Origin: an uncultured Campylobacter sp.
Lineage (GTDB): Bacteria > Campylobacterota > Campylobacteria > Campylobacterales > Campylobacteraceae
Direction of reading: 5' to 3'
Assembly: GCF_905372745.1 (NCBI RefSeq)
Contig: NZ_CAJPQR010000001.1
Span: 87,226-151,225 of the forward strand
Length of the DNA: 64,000 nt
The notes under the pieces were generated by a model. It did not search any database, was not told the origin of the DNA, and saw only the letters and a list, made by a program, of their open reading frames with translations. The position numbers were made by a program, and so were the translations under genes. Shown in pieces: positions 55,832 to 64,000 of this stretch; the first letter of the stretch is position 1; every line of letters begins with the position of its first letter.

Positions 55832-57071
55832 CGCATTAAGGGGGATGAAGGACGTTTTGCCGCCCCAGTCGGGACTTTACGAAAGGATAATCAAAATCTG
55901 CGAAGAGGTCGCGAAAAACTACGGATACGAGTTCGTGCTAGCTCCGCACCTGGAGCAAACGGCGCTTTTTCGCCGCAGCGTCGGGGAAAGCAGCGACATC
56001 GTGGGCAAGGAGATGTATCAGTTTGAGGACAAGGGCGGCAACGACGTTTGCCTGCGTCCGGAGGGTACGGCCGGCGTCGTGCGCGCCTTTATCGAGGCTA
56101 AATTCGACCGCGCGGGCGGCGTGAGACGGTACTTTTACCACGGCTCGATGTTTCGCTACGAGCGCCCGCAAAAAGGACGTTTGCGCGAGTTTCATCAGTT
56201 TGGCTGCGAGTGCTTCGGCGAACCTAGCGTTTATGAGGACGCGAGCGTTATTTTGATGATAAACGAGATTTTTTCGCGCTTGGGTATCAAAACCAAGCTA
56301 CTCATAAATTCGCTCGGAGACGCCGCTAGTATGGGCACATACCGCGAAAAATTGGTTAAATTTTTGGACTCGCACGAGGGTCAAATTTGCGAGGACTGCA
56401 AGCGCAGAAAGCTAACAAATCCTATCCGCGTGCTGGACTGTAAGGTCGAGAGCTGTCAGAAAATCTATGAAAACGCGCCGCTGATAATCGGTAGTCTAAA
56501 CGACGAATGTGCGGGCGAGTTTAAAAAGCTGCAAGAAATTTTAAGCGGCAACGGCGTGGAATTTGAGATAGATCCTAAGCTCGTGCGCGGACTTGATTAT
56601 TACTGTAAAACGGCGTTTGAGTTCGTTTCAAGCGAGATTGGCGCAAAGAGCGCGGTCGCAGGCGGCGGACGCTACGACAGGCTGGTCGAGTACCTAGGCG
56701 GCAAGGCTAGCTACGGCGTGGGCTTTGCGATGGGTATCGAGCGCATAATGGAAATCCTAGGCGGCCGCGAGAGCCAAAGCGCAAGAGGCGGCGTATATAT
56801 CGGCGCGATGGACTCCGAGGGCGTGGACGCGGTCTATAAAATAGCGATAAATTTAAGAAAAAGCCTCCCGGTTCTCGTGAGCTACGAGCCTAAAAAACTG
56901 CAAAAGCACCTAAATGCGGCCGATAACGCAAATGCTAGGATTTGCCTTTGCGTCGGCGAGGACGAGTTAAAATCGGGTAAAATTTGGCTAAAAGATCTGA
57001 GCGAAAAAGCCGAAAAAACGATTGATTTGGCAGATTTGGAGACTGAGCTTAAAAGGATTTTAAATGTATGA
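55824..57071 (+). CDS. hisS: histidyl-tRNA synthetase
   Basis: A 415-residue class II synthetase. Motif 2 region FRYERPQKGRLREFHQFGCE is near 106-125, the histidine motif LVRGLDYYCKTAFE near 251-264 and motif 3 GVGFAMGIERI near 296-306. Length is typical. It overlaps both tmk (8 bases) and speA (8 bases). Confidence 0.98.
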   Translation: MISALRGMKDVLPPQSGLYERIIKICEEVAKNYGYEFVLAPHLEQTALFRRSVGESSDIVGKEMYQFEDKGGNDVCLRPEGTAGVVRAFIEAKFDRAGGVRRYFYHGSMFRYERPQKGRLREFHQFGCECFGEPSVYEDASVILMINEIFSRLGIKTKLLINSLGDAASMGTYREKLVKFLDSHEGQICEDCKRRKLTNPIRVLDCKVESCQKIYENAPLIIGSLNDECAGEFKKLQEILSGNGVEFEIDPKLVRGLDYYCKTAFEFVSSEIGAKSAVAGGGRYDRLVEYLGGKASYGVGFAMGIERIMEILGGRESQSARGGVYIGAMDSEGVDAVYKIAINLRKSLPVLVSYEPKKLQKHLNAADNANARICLCVGEDELKSGKIWLKDLSEKAEKTIDLADLETELKRILNV

Positions 57072-58899
57072 TTACGGTTTAAATTTATGGGGAAATAATA
57101 ACTTTATAGTCGAAAACGGTAAAATTTGCGTCAATACCGGCTCAAAACCCGCCATCATCGATATCGTAAAAAGCATCAGGAGCGAAGGCTACCGAGGCCC
57201 GCTATTGCTGCGATTCCCTCACCTCATACACAAGCAAATTTCGCAAATTTACAAAAGCTTTGAGAGCGCGAAAAACGAATTTGGCTACAAAGGCAGCTTT
57301 AACGCCGTTTATCCGCTAAAAGTAAATCAATATCCGGGCTTTGTTAAAAATCTAGTCCGTCACGGCCAAAAATACGGCTACGGTCTGGAAGCGGGCTCAA
57401 AGGCCGAGCTGCTGCTAGTGATGGCGTATAACAACGAAGGCGCGCCGATCACCGTAAATGGCTTTAAGGATAAAGAGATGATAAATATCGGTTTTATCGC
57501 GGCCGAAATGGGGCATAACATCACGCTAACGATCGAGGGACTAAACGAGCTTGAGGCTATCATCGCCATCGCAAAAGAGCGTTTCGCGCCTAAGCCAAAC
57601 ATCGGTCTGCGCATCAGACTGCACAGCTCAGGATCTGGCATCTGGGCTAAAAGCGGCGGCATAAACTCCAAATTCGGCCTAACGGCGACCGAGTTAATCG
57701 AAGCGGTAAATTTGCTAAAAGAGGCGAATTTACTCGACCGCTTTAATATGATCCACTTTCACATCGGTTCGCAAATCACCGAAATCCACCCGCTAAAAAA
57801 GGCCCTAATCGAAGCAGGAAACATCTACGCCGAGCTGCGAAAAATGGGCGCGAAAAACCTAAAAGCCATAAATTTGGGCGGCGGTCTAGCTATAGAGTAC
57901 TCGCAGTTTAAGGAAAACTCAAGCCGAAACTATACCCTGAGCGAGTACGCCAACGACGTGGTCTATCTGCTAAAGACGATGGCGACGCAGAGAAACGAGG
58001 TGGAGCCTGATATCTTTATCGAGAGCGGCCGCTTCGTCGCGGCATCGCACGCCGTGCTGGTTGCGCCGGTTTTGGAGCTCTTTAGCCAGGACTACACCGA
58101 GGAAAAACTCGTACTAAAAAAGAAAAATCCTCAGCTAATTACCGAGCTAAATGACCTGCTAAGCACGATAAAACCGTCAAACGCGATAGAGTATCTGCAC
58201 GACAGTATCGATCATATGGAGAGCATACTCACGCTATTTGATCTAGGTTATGTCGACCTGCAAGATCGCTCGAATGCTGAAATTTTAACCCACCTAATCA
58301 TTAAAAAAGCGGCTAAGATTCTAGGCACCAAGCAGCACAATGCCGAGCTTTTAAAGCTGCAAGAGGAGGCGCAGGAGCGTTATCTCGTAAACTTCTCGCT
58401 ATTTCAGTCGTTGCCTGATTTTTGGGGGTTAAAGCAAAATTTCCCTATCATGCCGCTTGACCGCCTGGACGTGCGCCCTACCCGCTCGGCGTCGCTGTGG
58501 GATATCACTTGCGATTCTGATGGCGAAATAGGCTTTGACGATGAGGAAAATCCTCTATTTTTACACGATGTGGATGTCGAAAAAGAGGAGTACTTTTTGG
58601 GATTTTTCCTAGTCGGAGCGTATCAGGAGGTGCTGGGTATGAAACACAACCTCTTTACCCACCCGACCGAAGCTACTATCGAGATAGACGCTGAGGGATT
58701 TAAGGTTTCGCACCTGCTAGAAAGCCAGTCTATCCTTGATATTATGGAGGATCTGGACTACGACATCTACGAGATCCAGGACATCCTAAACGAGCGCATC
58801 GAAAAGTCAAAACTCGTAACCGACTCGCAGCGCAAGCAAATTTTAGGCGAAATGTATCTATTTTTAAACGATAATGGCTATCTAAAAACTATATCTTAA
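57064..58899 (+). CDS. speA: biosynthetic arginine decarboxylase
   Basis: A 611-residue PLP enzyme that makes agmatine from arginine, leading to polyamines. The PLP lysine is in YPLKVNQYPG near residues 84-93, GLEAGSKAELL near 112 and HFHIGSQI near 238. Length matches the SpeA family (about 610-660). The start overlaps hisS by 8 bases. aspB follows after 20 bases. Confidence 0.96.
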   Translation: MYDYGLNLWGNNNFIVENGKICVNTGSKPAIIDIVKSIRSEGYRGPLLLRFPHLIHKQISQIYKSFESAKNEFGYKGSFNAVYPLKVNQYPGFVKNLVRHGQKYGYGLEAGSKAELLLVMAYNNEGAPITVNGFKDKEMINIGFIAAEMGHNITLTIEGLNELEAIIAIAKERFAPKPNIGLRIRLHSSGSGIWAKSGGINSKFGLTATELIEAVNLLKEANLLDRFNMIHFHIGSQITEIHPLKKALIEAGNIYAELRKMGAKNLKAINLGGGLAIEYSQFKENSSRNYTLSEYANDVVYLLKTMATQRNEVEPDIFIESGRFVAASHAVLVAPVLELFSQDYTEEKLVLKKKNPQLITELNDLLSTIKPSNAIEYLHDSIDHMESILTLFDLGYVDLQDRSNAEILTHLIIKKAAKILGTKQHNAELLKLQEEAQERYLVNFSLFQSLPDFWGLKQNFPIMPLDRLDVRPTRSASLWDITCDSDGEIGFDDEENPLFLHDVDVEKEEYFLGFFLVGAYQEVLGMKHNLFTHPTEATIEIDAEGFKVSHLLESQSILDIMEDLDYDIYEIQDILNERIEKSKLVTDSQRKQILGEMYLFLNDNGYLKTIS

Positions 58900-58919
58900 A
58901 TTTACAAAAAGGAGTAAAA

Positions 58920-60089
58920 ATGCTATCAAAAAGAGTTCAGGTGCTAGGCGAGAGCCTAACCATCGAAATCAGCACCAAGGCAAAAGAGATGAAAGCCCGC
59001 GGCGAGGACGTGATTAGTTTCGGCGCGGGCGAACCGGACTTTGACACGCCAGAGATCATCAAAAACGAAGTAAAATCCGCCCTAGATAAGGGTTGCGGCA
59101 AGTATACCGCCGTCGCCGGTACGCCCGAGGTGAGAGAGGCGGTCGCCGCAAAGCTAAAGCGCGACAACGGCCTAGACTATGCGCCAAATCAAATCATCAC
59201 CAACGTCGGCGCCAAGCACTCGCTTTTTAACGTATTTCAGGCGCTAATCGACGAGGGCGACGAGGTCATCGTACCAAGCCCATACTGGGTGAGCTACCCG
59301 GAGATGGTCAAATTTAGCGGCGGCAATCCCGTTTTTATCGAAACTAGCGAAAAGACCGGCTTTAAAATCACTCCCGAGCAGCTAAAGGCGGCGATCACTC
59401 CTAGAACTAAAATTTTAGTATTAAACAGCCCTTGCAACCCGACGGGCGCGATATATAGCCGCAAAGAGCTGGAGGCGCTGGGCGAAGTGCTAAAAGGTAC
59501 GAAAATCATCGTAGCTAGCGACGAAATGTACGAAAAGCTAAACTACGAGGGCGAATTCGTCGCGACCGCGGCGGTGAGCGAGGATATGTTTAACCGCACG
59601 ATCACGATAAACGGCCTAAGTAAATGCGGCGCGATGCCGGGTTGGAGGTTTGGTTACATGGCTAGCCCGTTTAAAGAGCTAAATGCCGCGGTAAACAAGC
59701 TACAAAGCCAAAGCACGAGCAACATAAACTCCCTAACGCAAGCCGGCGCCATCCCTGCGCTGCTCGGCAAAGCCGACGAGGATATCGCGTATATGAAGGG
59801 CGAGTTTAAAAAGCGCCGCGACCTAGGCGTCGAGATGATAAACGCTATACCGGGACTTAGCGTGCTTAAGCCCGACGGTGCGTTTTATCTTTTCATAAAC
59901 TGCTCCGAGGTTGAGCCTGATAGCATGAAATTTTGCAAAGAGCTGCTAGAAAAGGCCAAGGTTGCCGTGGTGCCCGGCGTTGGTTTTGGTATGGATGGAT
60001 ACTTTAGGCTGTCTTTTGCGACTGATTTAGAAAGTATCAGAAAAGGTATCGCAAGGATCGGCGAATTTGTAAAAAGCTATAAAAAATAG
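58920..60089 (+). CDS. aspB: aspartate aminotransferase (class I)
   Basis: A 389-residue PLP aminotransferase. The active-site lysine is in NGLSKCGAMPGWRFGY near 236, NSPCNPTGA near 176 binds the ring, and RLSFATD near the C terminus holds the carboxylate-binding Arg. The N-terminal SFGAGEPDFDTP is typical of the I-gamma subgroup. AAAGGAG precedes the ATG. A hairpin follows at 60103. Confidence 0.95.
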   Translation: MLSKRVQVLGESLTIEISTKAKEMKARGEDVISFGAGEPDFDTPEIIKNEVKSALDKGCGKYTAVAGTPEVREAVAAKLKRDNGLDYAPNQIITNVGAKHSLFNVFQALIDEGDEVIVPSPYWVSYPEMVKFSGGNPVFIETSEKTGFKITPEQLKAAITPRTKILVLNSPCNPTGAIYSRKELEALGEVLKGTKIIVASDEMYEKLNYEGEFVATAAVSEDMFNRTITINGLSKCGAMPGWRFGYMASPFKELNAAVNKLQSQSTSNINSLTQAGAIPALLGKADEDIAYMKGEFKKRRDLGVEMINAIPGLSVLKPDGAFYLFINCSEVEPDSMKFCKELLEKAKVAVVPGVGFGMDGYFRLSFATDLESIRKGIARIGEFVKSYKK

Positions 60090-60102
60090 CGTAAATTCGG
60101 CT

Positions 60103-60144
60103 CAAATTTGACGCGGCTTAAATTTGCGGCGTCAAATTTGGGTT
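60103..60144 (+). terminator. terminator of the tmk-aspB operon, built from AAATTTG repeats
   Basis: A perfect 12-bp stem (CAAATTTGACGC/GCGTCAAATTTG) with a 14-base loop, followed by GGTTTT. It lies 14 bases after the aspB stop. Confidence 0.6.
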
Positions 60145-60202
60145 TTAATAAATTTAGCTTCCGTAAATTTGATAGACCTAGCATCAAATCTAAATCGTCG
60201 CT

Positions 60203-60496
60203 TTAATCCAAATACTCAAATTTCTCCTCAACGTTCATCATTACTTCGCAGTCACAGTATCCGCCCTGCTCTTCGAGCCACGTAAGCACGCTCAAAACGT
60301 CTTTTACTTCCAAATTTGAGAGAATTTGCTCGGTGAGTTTCAGGTCGTGATCGCAGCCGTGCGCGTGAAGCTCGGCGTCCAAAAGCTCGAAAAGCCGTAT
60401 AAATTTATCTTCGGGCATAGGCAAATTTTGCCTAAATTCGGCTAGTTCTTTTTCTTTTATAGCTTTTAAAATTTCTTTTCTTTTGCTTTTTTCCAT
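60203..60496 (-). CDS. small conserved hypothetical protein (DUF2695-like)
   Basis: A 97-residue cytoplasmic protein with a charged N terminus and a compact C-terminal part with HAHGCDHDLKLTEQIL and EEQGGYCDCEV. The His/Cys pattern CDHD...GGYCDCE recalls the DUF2695 family. ATG 60496 has AAAGGA 7 bases upstream; the longer frame to 60511 is not needed. It is the last gene after lpxD on the minus strand, separated by the hairpin at 60524. Function unknown. Confidence 0.75.
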   Translation of the reverse strand: MEKSKRKEILKAIKEKELAEFRQNLPMPEDKFIRLFELLDAELHAHGCDHDLKLTEQILSNLEVKDVLSVLTWLEEQGGYCDCEVMMNVEEKFEYLD

Positions 60497-60523
60497 GGAT
60501 TTTCCTTTCAAATTTATGTCTTT

Positions 60524-60559
60524 AAATTAGACGGCTATTACGTAAAAGCCGTCTAATTT
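60524..60559 (-). terminator. 13-bp hairpin between lpxD and the small gene
   Basis: A perfect 13-bp stem (AAATTAGACGGCT/AGCCGTCTAATTT) with a 10-base loop. One arm abuts the lpxD stop codon. Only three T follow on the minus strand, so it may partly block read-through into the small downstream gene or stabilise the lpxD message. Confidence 0.55.
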
Positions 60560-61518
60560 TAGTTTTTCTTAAAAAATCTCGCGATCTTAGCTTGCAGTTT
60601 GAAAAAGTCGGCCAGCTCCATTATCGGATATGCGCCTGCATATTTTTTACCGCCAGCGATATCCTTTGACACGCCGCCGCGCGCGGCTATCTGGGCGAAG
60701 TCGCCGACTTTTAAATGCCCTGCAGAGCCGCTTTGTCCGCCCATCACGACGTTTCGTCCAAGCTTGGTGGAGCCTGCAAGCCCTACCTGAGAGACCAGTA
60801 TCGAGCCGTAGCCTATCTCGCAATTGTGGCCGATTTGCACGAGATTGTCGAGCTTGGCGTATGCTTTTACGACCGTGCTTTCAAACACGCCGCGGTCTAT
60901 CGTCGTGCATGCGCCGATCTCGACGAAATCCTCTAAAACGACGTTGCCGTTGTGGTAAATTTTCACGTGTTCGCCCGTTTTCGTGTGCGCGTAGCCAAAG
61001 CCGTCGCTACCGATGACGGCGTTTGCGTTGACACGGCAGCCGTTGCCGATAACGGTGTCGTTATAGATGACGACGTTTGGGTGGATGACGCAGTTTGCGC
61101 CGATTTTTACGTTATCGCCGACATAGGCGCCCGCCATCACGAGCGTGTTATCGCCGATTACGGCGCCTGAGCCCACGTAAACGTTTGGCATTATCTTTGC
61201 GCTTGGCGAAATTTGCGCCGGTTGCGGCTTGGAGGCTAGAAGTTCTCTGGCGAAATATTCGCTCAAAATAGCAAATGCAAGGTGCGGATTTTCTACCACT
61301 ACCGCCCTACTTTGCGCGCCGACGAGTTCTTTTAAATTTGACGCGACCAAAATCGCGCCCGCCTTTGAGCCCTCGATAAATTTAGCGTTTTTCTCGCTAT
61401 CGCAGTAGCCAAGCTCGCTAGCCCCAGCGTTTGAGAGCGAATTTAGAGCCGTGATCTCTAGCTCCTCGCCGCTAAACTCAAGCCCCAAAATTTTATAAAT
61501 TTCGCTTAGTTTCATCAT
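60559..61518 (-). CDS. lpxD: UDP-3-O-(3-hydroxyacyl)glucosamine N-acyltransferase
   Basis: A 319-residue acyltransferase of lipid A synthesis. An N-terminal uridine-binding domain (to about residue 95) is followed by hexapeptide repeats forming a left-handed beta-helix. The catalytic His lies in VQIGHNCEIG near residue 232. Its ATG overlaps the ilvH stop (ATGA). Pairing with ilvIH also occurs in C. jejuni. Confidence 0.96.
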   Translation of the reverse strand: MMKLSEIYKILGLEFSGEELEITALNSLSNAGASELGYCDSEKNAKFIEGSKAGAILVASNLKELVGAQSRAVVVENPHLAFAILSEYFARELLASKPQPAQISPSAKIMPNVYVGSGAVIGDNTLVMAGAYVGDNVKIGANCVIHPNVVIYNDTVIGNGCRVNANAVIGSDGFGYAHTKTGEHVKIYHNGNVVLEDFVEIGACTTIDRGVFESTVVKAYAKLDNLVQIGHNCEIGYGSILVSQVGLAGSTKLGRNVVMGGQSGSAGHLKVGDFAQIAARGGVSKDIAGGKKYAGAYPIMELADFFKLQAKIARFFKKN

Positions 61519-61982
61519 AGATCCATTAGCACAGAGCCGCCGCGAACGACGTCTGTGGGGTTAAATTTTTTGATAGCTTTGAGGAAATTTTCTATCCTGC
61601 TCGCGTCGTCGCTGACCATGACGACGATGTAGTTTTCGTTAGTGTTGGCTACGATGCCGTTGTAGGCCTTTAGTATCGCGTCTAGTCCGCCGAAATTTTC
61701 GCTAAGCGGGATTTTTACCAGTGCCATTTCCTTTTCGACAAATTCGCCGCTTTCGATGACTTTGTAGGTCGGTATTAGCTTGTGTAGCTGCTTTACGATC
61801 TGCTCTAGCACGCGCTCGTCGCCGCTAGTGACGATACTGATACGAGAAAGCTCGGTGCCTGGGATCGGTGCTACCGTGAGCGTGTCGATGTTGTATCCGC
61901 GCCCCGCAAAAAGCCCGGAAATGCGCGATAAAACGCCGTGCTCGTTTAGCACGATGACTGAAATCACTCTTCTTATGCTCAT
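61515..61982 (-). CDS. ilvH: acetolactate synthase small (regulatory) subunit
   Basis: A 155-residue ACT-domain protein that binds valine and controls IlvI. The N-terminal ACT sequence VISVIVLNEHGVLSRISGLF is at about residues 6-25, and GYNIDTLTV follows. It starts 2 bases after ilvI and overlaps lpxD by four bases. Confidence 0.97.
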   Translation of the reverse strand: MSIRRVISVIVLNEHGVLSRISGLFAGRGYNIDTLTVAPIPGTELSRISIVTSGDERVLEQIVKQLHKLIPTYKVIESGEFVEKEMALVKIPLSENFGGLDAILKAYNGIVANTNENYIVVMVSDDASRIENFLKAIKKFNPTDVVRGGSVLMDL

Positions 61983-61984
61983 TT

Positions 61985-63685
61985 TTATTCCTTGCTTTTT
62001 AAGATCATATTGTATATCGCAGCGCCCGCAGGAACCATCGGCAGTACGTCCTCAAATCTATCCACGCGCACGTCTAGCACCGCCGTTTTGCCGCAGGCCA
62101 TCGCCTCTTTTAGCGCGGAGCGAAACTCGTCTTTCGTGTGGCATACGAAGCCCGCTCCGCCAAAGCCCTCTGCGATCTTTGCAAAATCAGGCTGCAAGCT
62201 AAGGTCGGTCGAGGAGTAGCGTTCGCCGTAGAAAAATGTCTGCCACTGGCGCACCATGCCTAGGAAGTTGTTGTTTAGGATGATGTTGATGACGGGTTTA
62301 TCTATCTCAGTGGCGGTCATCAGCTCTTGGATGTTCATTAGGATCGAGCCGTCGCCGGTGAAATTTACGACGATATCTTCAGGCTTTGCTATCTTTGCTC
62401 CGACGGCTGCAGGCAGGCCGTAACCCATAGTCCCCTGGCCTCCGCTAGTTATCAGCTGGCGCGGCCTGTCAAACGGATAAAACTGCGCGACCCACATCTG
62501 GTGCTGGCCGACGTCGGTGGCGATCACGGCGTCTTTACCTGATTCTTTTAAAATTTTAGCCGTTTCGCGTACGACCCACTGCGGTTTTATGATCTCGTCG
62601 CTATCTTTGTAATCCAGCGGATTTAGCGCGTCGTAGCGAGCCAATATCTCGCGCCACACGGTCAAATTTTGCTCGTTTACGGTTACTTTTTCCAGCATCT
62701 CTTCTAGGACGAAATTTAGATCGCCTACGATCGGGAAGTGCGCATTTACGATCTTTGAGATCGAGCTAGGGTCGATATCGACGTGGATGATTTTGGCGTG
62801 TTTGGCAAATTCGCTTAGCTTGCCCGTCACGCGGTCGTCAAACCGTACGCCCAGCGCGATGATTAGATCGGTTTCGCTCATCGCCATATTTGCCGCGTAG
62901 CTGCCGTGCATGCCGACCATCGAGAGTAGATTTTTATCCTCGTGCGCTAGGACGCCAAGCCCCATCAGCGTCTCTACCGCGGGGATGCCCGTTTTTGCGC
63001 TAAATTTGCGCACAAGCTCGCTAGCGTTCGCCGCTACGACGCCGCCTCCTAGATAAAGTAGCGGGCGTTTAGCCTCGGCGATAACCTCGAGCGCCTTTTT
63101 GATCTGCTTTGCGTTGCCTTTGTAGGTCGGTTTGTATGTCGGCATCTTTATCTCGGTCGGGTAATCAAAATCCCCGACGGCCGCGGTTATATCCTTTGGG
63201 ATATCGACGTGAACGGGGCCGGGACGTCCCGAGCGAGCGATATAAAAGGCCTCTTTTAGGATGCGCGGCAGCTCCTCGATACTGCGCACGAGGTAGTTGT
63301 GCTTCACGCACGGGCGCGAGATGCCCACGGCGTCGATCTCCTGAAAGGCGTCCGTGCCGATAAGCGAGGTTGGAACCTGGCCGCTGATTAATATAAGCGG
63401 GATGCTATCTGAATATGCGGTGGCTAGACCCGTGACCGCGTTTGTAAAACCGGGGCCGCTCGTCACAAACGCCACTCCGACCTTGCCGCTAGCGCGCGCG
63501 TAGCCGTCTGCCGCGTGCACAGCGGCTTGCTCGTGACGCGTTAAAACGTGCTTGAAATAACTCTGCTTGTACGTCTCGTCGTAGATGTTTAGCGCCGCGC
63601 CGCCCGGGTAACCAAAAACCGTGTCTACGCCCTCCTCACGCAAGGCTTCCATCACCATGCGCGAGCCAGAAATGCCTTTTATCAT
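61985..63685 (-). CDS. ilvI: acetolactate synthase large subunit
   Basis: A 566-residue thiamine diphosphate enzyme making acetolactate and acetohydroxybutyrate for branched-chain amino acids. The catalytic Glu region FGYPGGAALNIYD is near 23-35, RHEQAAVHAADGYARASG near 50-67, and the ThDP/metal motif GDGSILMNIQELMTA near 440-454. It heads the ilvI-ilvH-lpxD operon with TATAAT at 63716-63721. ilvA at 41.7 kb supplies one substrate. Confidence 0.97.
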   Translation of the reverse strand: MIKGISGSRMVMEALREEGVDTVFGYPGGAALNIYDETYKQSYFKHVLTRHEQAAVHAADGYARASGKVGVAFVTSGPGFTNAVTGLATAYSDSIPLILISGQVPTSLIGTDAFQEIDAVGISRPCVKHNYLVRSIEELPRILKEAFYIARSGRPGPVHVDIPKDITAAVGDFDYPTEIKMPTYKPTYKGNAKQIKKALEVIAEAKRPLLYLGGGVVAANASELVRKFSAKTGIPAVETLMGLGVLAHEDKNLLSMVGMHGSYAANMAMSETDLIIALGVRFDDRVTGKLSEFAKHAKIIHVDIDPSSISKIVNAHFPIVGDLNFVLEEMLEKVTVNEQNLTVWREILARYDALNPLDYKDSDEIIKPQWVVRETAKILKESGKDAVIATDVGQHQMWVAQFYPFDRPRQLITSGGQGTMGYGLPAAVGAKIAKPEDIVVNFTGDGSILMNIQELMTATEIDKPVINIILNNNFLGMVRQWQTFFYGERYSSTDLSLQPDFAKIAEGFGGAGFVCHTKDEFRSALKEAMACGKTAVLDVRVDRFEDVLPMVPAGAAIYNMILKSKE

Positions 63686-63715
63686 CTGTATTGCCTTTTG
63701 ATAAATTTGACCCCG

Positions 63716-63721
63716 ATTATA
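63716..63721 (-). promoter_or_regulatory. -10 element TATAAT for ilvI
   Basis: A perfect TATAAT on the minus strand lies 30 bases before the ilvI ATG, preceded by TG. AAGG is placed 8 bases before the start codon. Confidence 0.6.
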
Positions 63722-63944
63722 CAGCTTTAAGGTTTAAAAACGCGTAAAATCGGGCTTAGAATTTGGGCCGTGCTTTGAAAAGGCTTAAATTTGAGTAAAT
63801 TTGCGAGTGAAATTTTGAAAGAGTTAAATTTGGATAATTTTTTAAATTTTACGCGCCTAGACCTGTATCTTTAAAACGCTAAATTTGGTTTTCAAATTTT
63901 ATGATACACATTTTTTAGTTTTCTAAAATTTAAGCTTTTTCTTT

Positions 63945-63999
63945 TTTGGGAGGCGGAAGGGGTTTCTACTTACGAAGCGTCGCCCCTTCCGCCCCCAAA
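63945..63999. repeat. very strong GC-rich inverted repeat at the window edge
   Basis: An 11-bp stem GGCGGAAGGGG/CCCCTTCCGCC, extended past a single bulged A by TTTGGG/CCCAAA, gives 17 pairs around a 20-base loop (63963-63982). A T-run precedes it on the plus strand, so the minus strand has A-run after the stem; no U-run follows on either strand inside the window. It could be a structured RNA, part of a larger element or an unusual terminator. Confidence 0.6.
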
Positions 64000-64000
64000 C

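Larger units (their letters stand above)
63686..64000. other. 315-base region upstream of ilvI
   Basis: No gene is seen. It contains the ilvI promoter, several AAATTT hexamers and the hairpin at the window edge. No leader peptide rich in Val, Leu or Ile was noticed between the promoter and ilvI. Confidence 0.6.

Noticed and set aside
60630..61016. Arg-rich 128-codon plus-strand frame inside lpxD
   Set aside because: Shadow of the hexapeptide repeats of lpxD; the Arg-rich composition is an artefact of the reading frame.

Overview
The window is chromosomal DNA of a Campylobacter, most likely one of the higher-GC species of the rectus/showae/concisus group. This is inferred from gene content and order, which follow several C. 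jejuni blocks: the dapA-M16 peptidase-pyrD-ABC exporter-cysS-murJ block, the ruvA-ddl-hydrolase-murF block, trmA/CoA-binding/ilvA, methyltransferase/YkgJ/TPR/trpC/HIT, flgA-ubiX-coaD-tmk-hisS-speA-aspB, and ilvI-ilvH-lpxD. Coding DNA is moderately GC-rich for the genus, and gaps between genes are packed with AAATTT hexamers. The species is not proven.

Layout. 1-7.9 kb is a minus-strand operon (murJ to dapA and a partial SDR) covering lipid II export, Cys-tRNA, ABC export, pyrimidine and lysine/peptidoglycan precursor synthesis. 8-14.9 kb is a plus-strand operon: FapA/DUF342 protein, a four-gene Mla-type lipid transport system, ruvA and ddl. 15-18.9 kb has a lone pseudopilin, an orphan Phd/YefM-like antitoxin, an alpha/beta hydrolase with a long polar tail, and a membrane-anchored murF. 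19-24 kb is looser: two small membrane proteins, a secreted NagZ-type glycosidase and an AbgA-type amidohydrolase. 24-27.7 kb (minus) carries pyrC, pyrB, a small coiled-coil membrane protein and rarD. 27.8-44.6 kb (plus) carries DAHP synthase, a flavoprotein reductase, a coiled-coil protein, the methyltransferase/YkgJ/TPR/trpC/HIT operon, an ankyrin protein, an SDR, an NhaC-type antiporter, trmA, ilvA and a MOSC protein.

44.6-45.8 kb holds tRNA-Gln and tRNA-fMet behind a consensus promoter, then an AT-rich patch with a membrane-anchored nuclease-like gene and 0.5 kb without genes. 45.8-48.4 kb (minus) is sixA, a ferritin-like protein, a rhomboid and an NlpC/P60 lipoprotein. 48.5-60.1 kb (plus) is murA, moeA, tRNA-Gly, flgA, ubiX, coaD, an unknown gene, tmk, hisS, speA and aspB. 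60.2-63.7 kb (minus) is ilvI-ilvH-lpxD and a small gene, and the window ends in a very strong GC-rich hairpin.

Most of the window is housekeeping. The unusual items are: ubiX interrupted by about 135 extra in-frame codons whose DNA looks like the AAATTT-rich gaps; the matching polar tail on the alpha/beta hydrolase; flgA, which has no normal start codon downstream of the abutting tRNA-Gly; the small AT-rich patch next to the tRNA pair; the toxin-less antitoxin; and terminators partly built from the AAATTT motif. No CRISPR array, insertion sequence, prophage or rRNA gene was seen.
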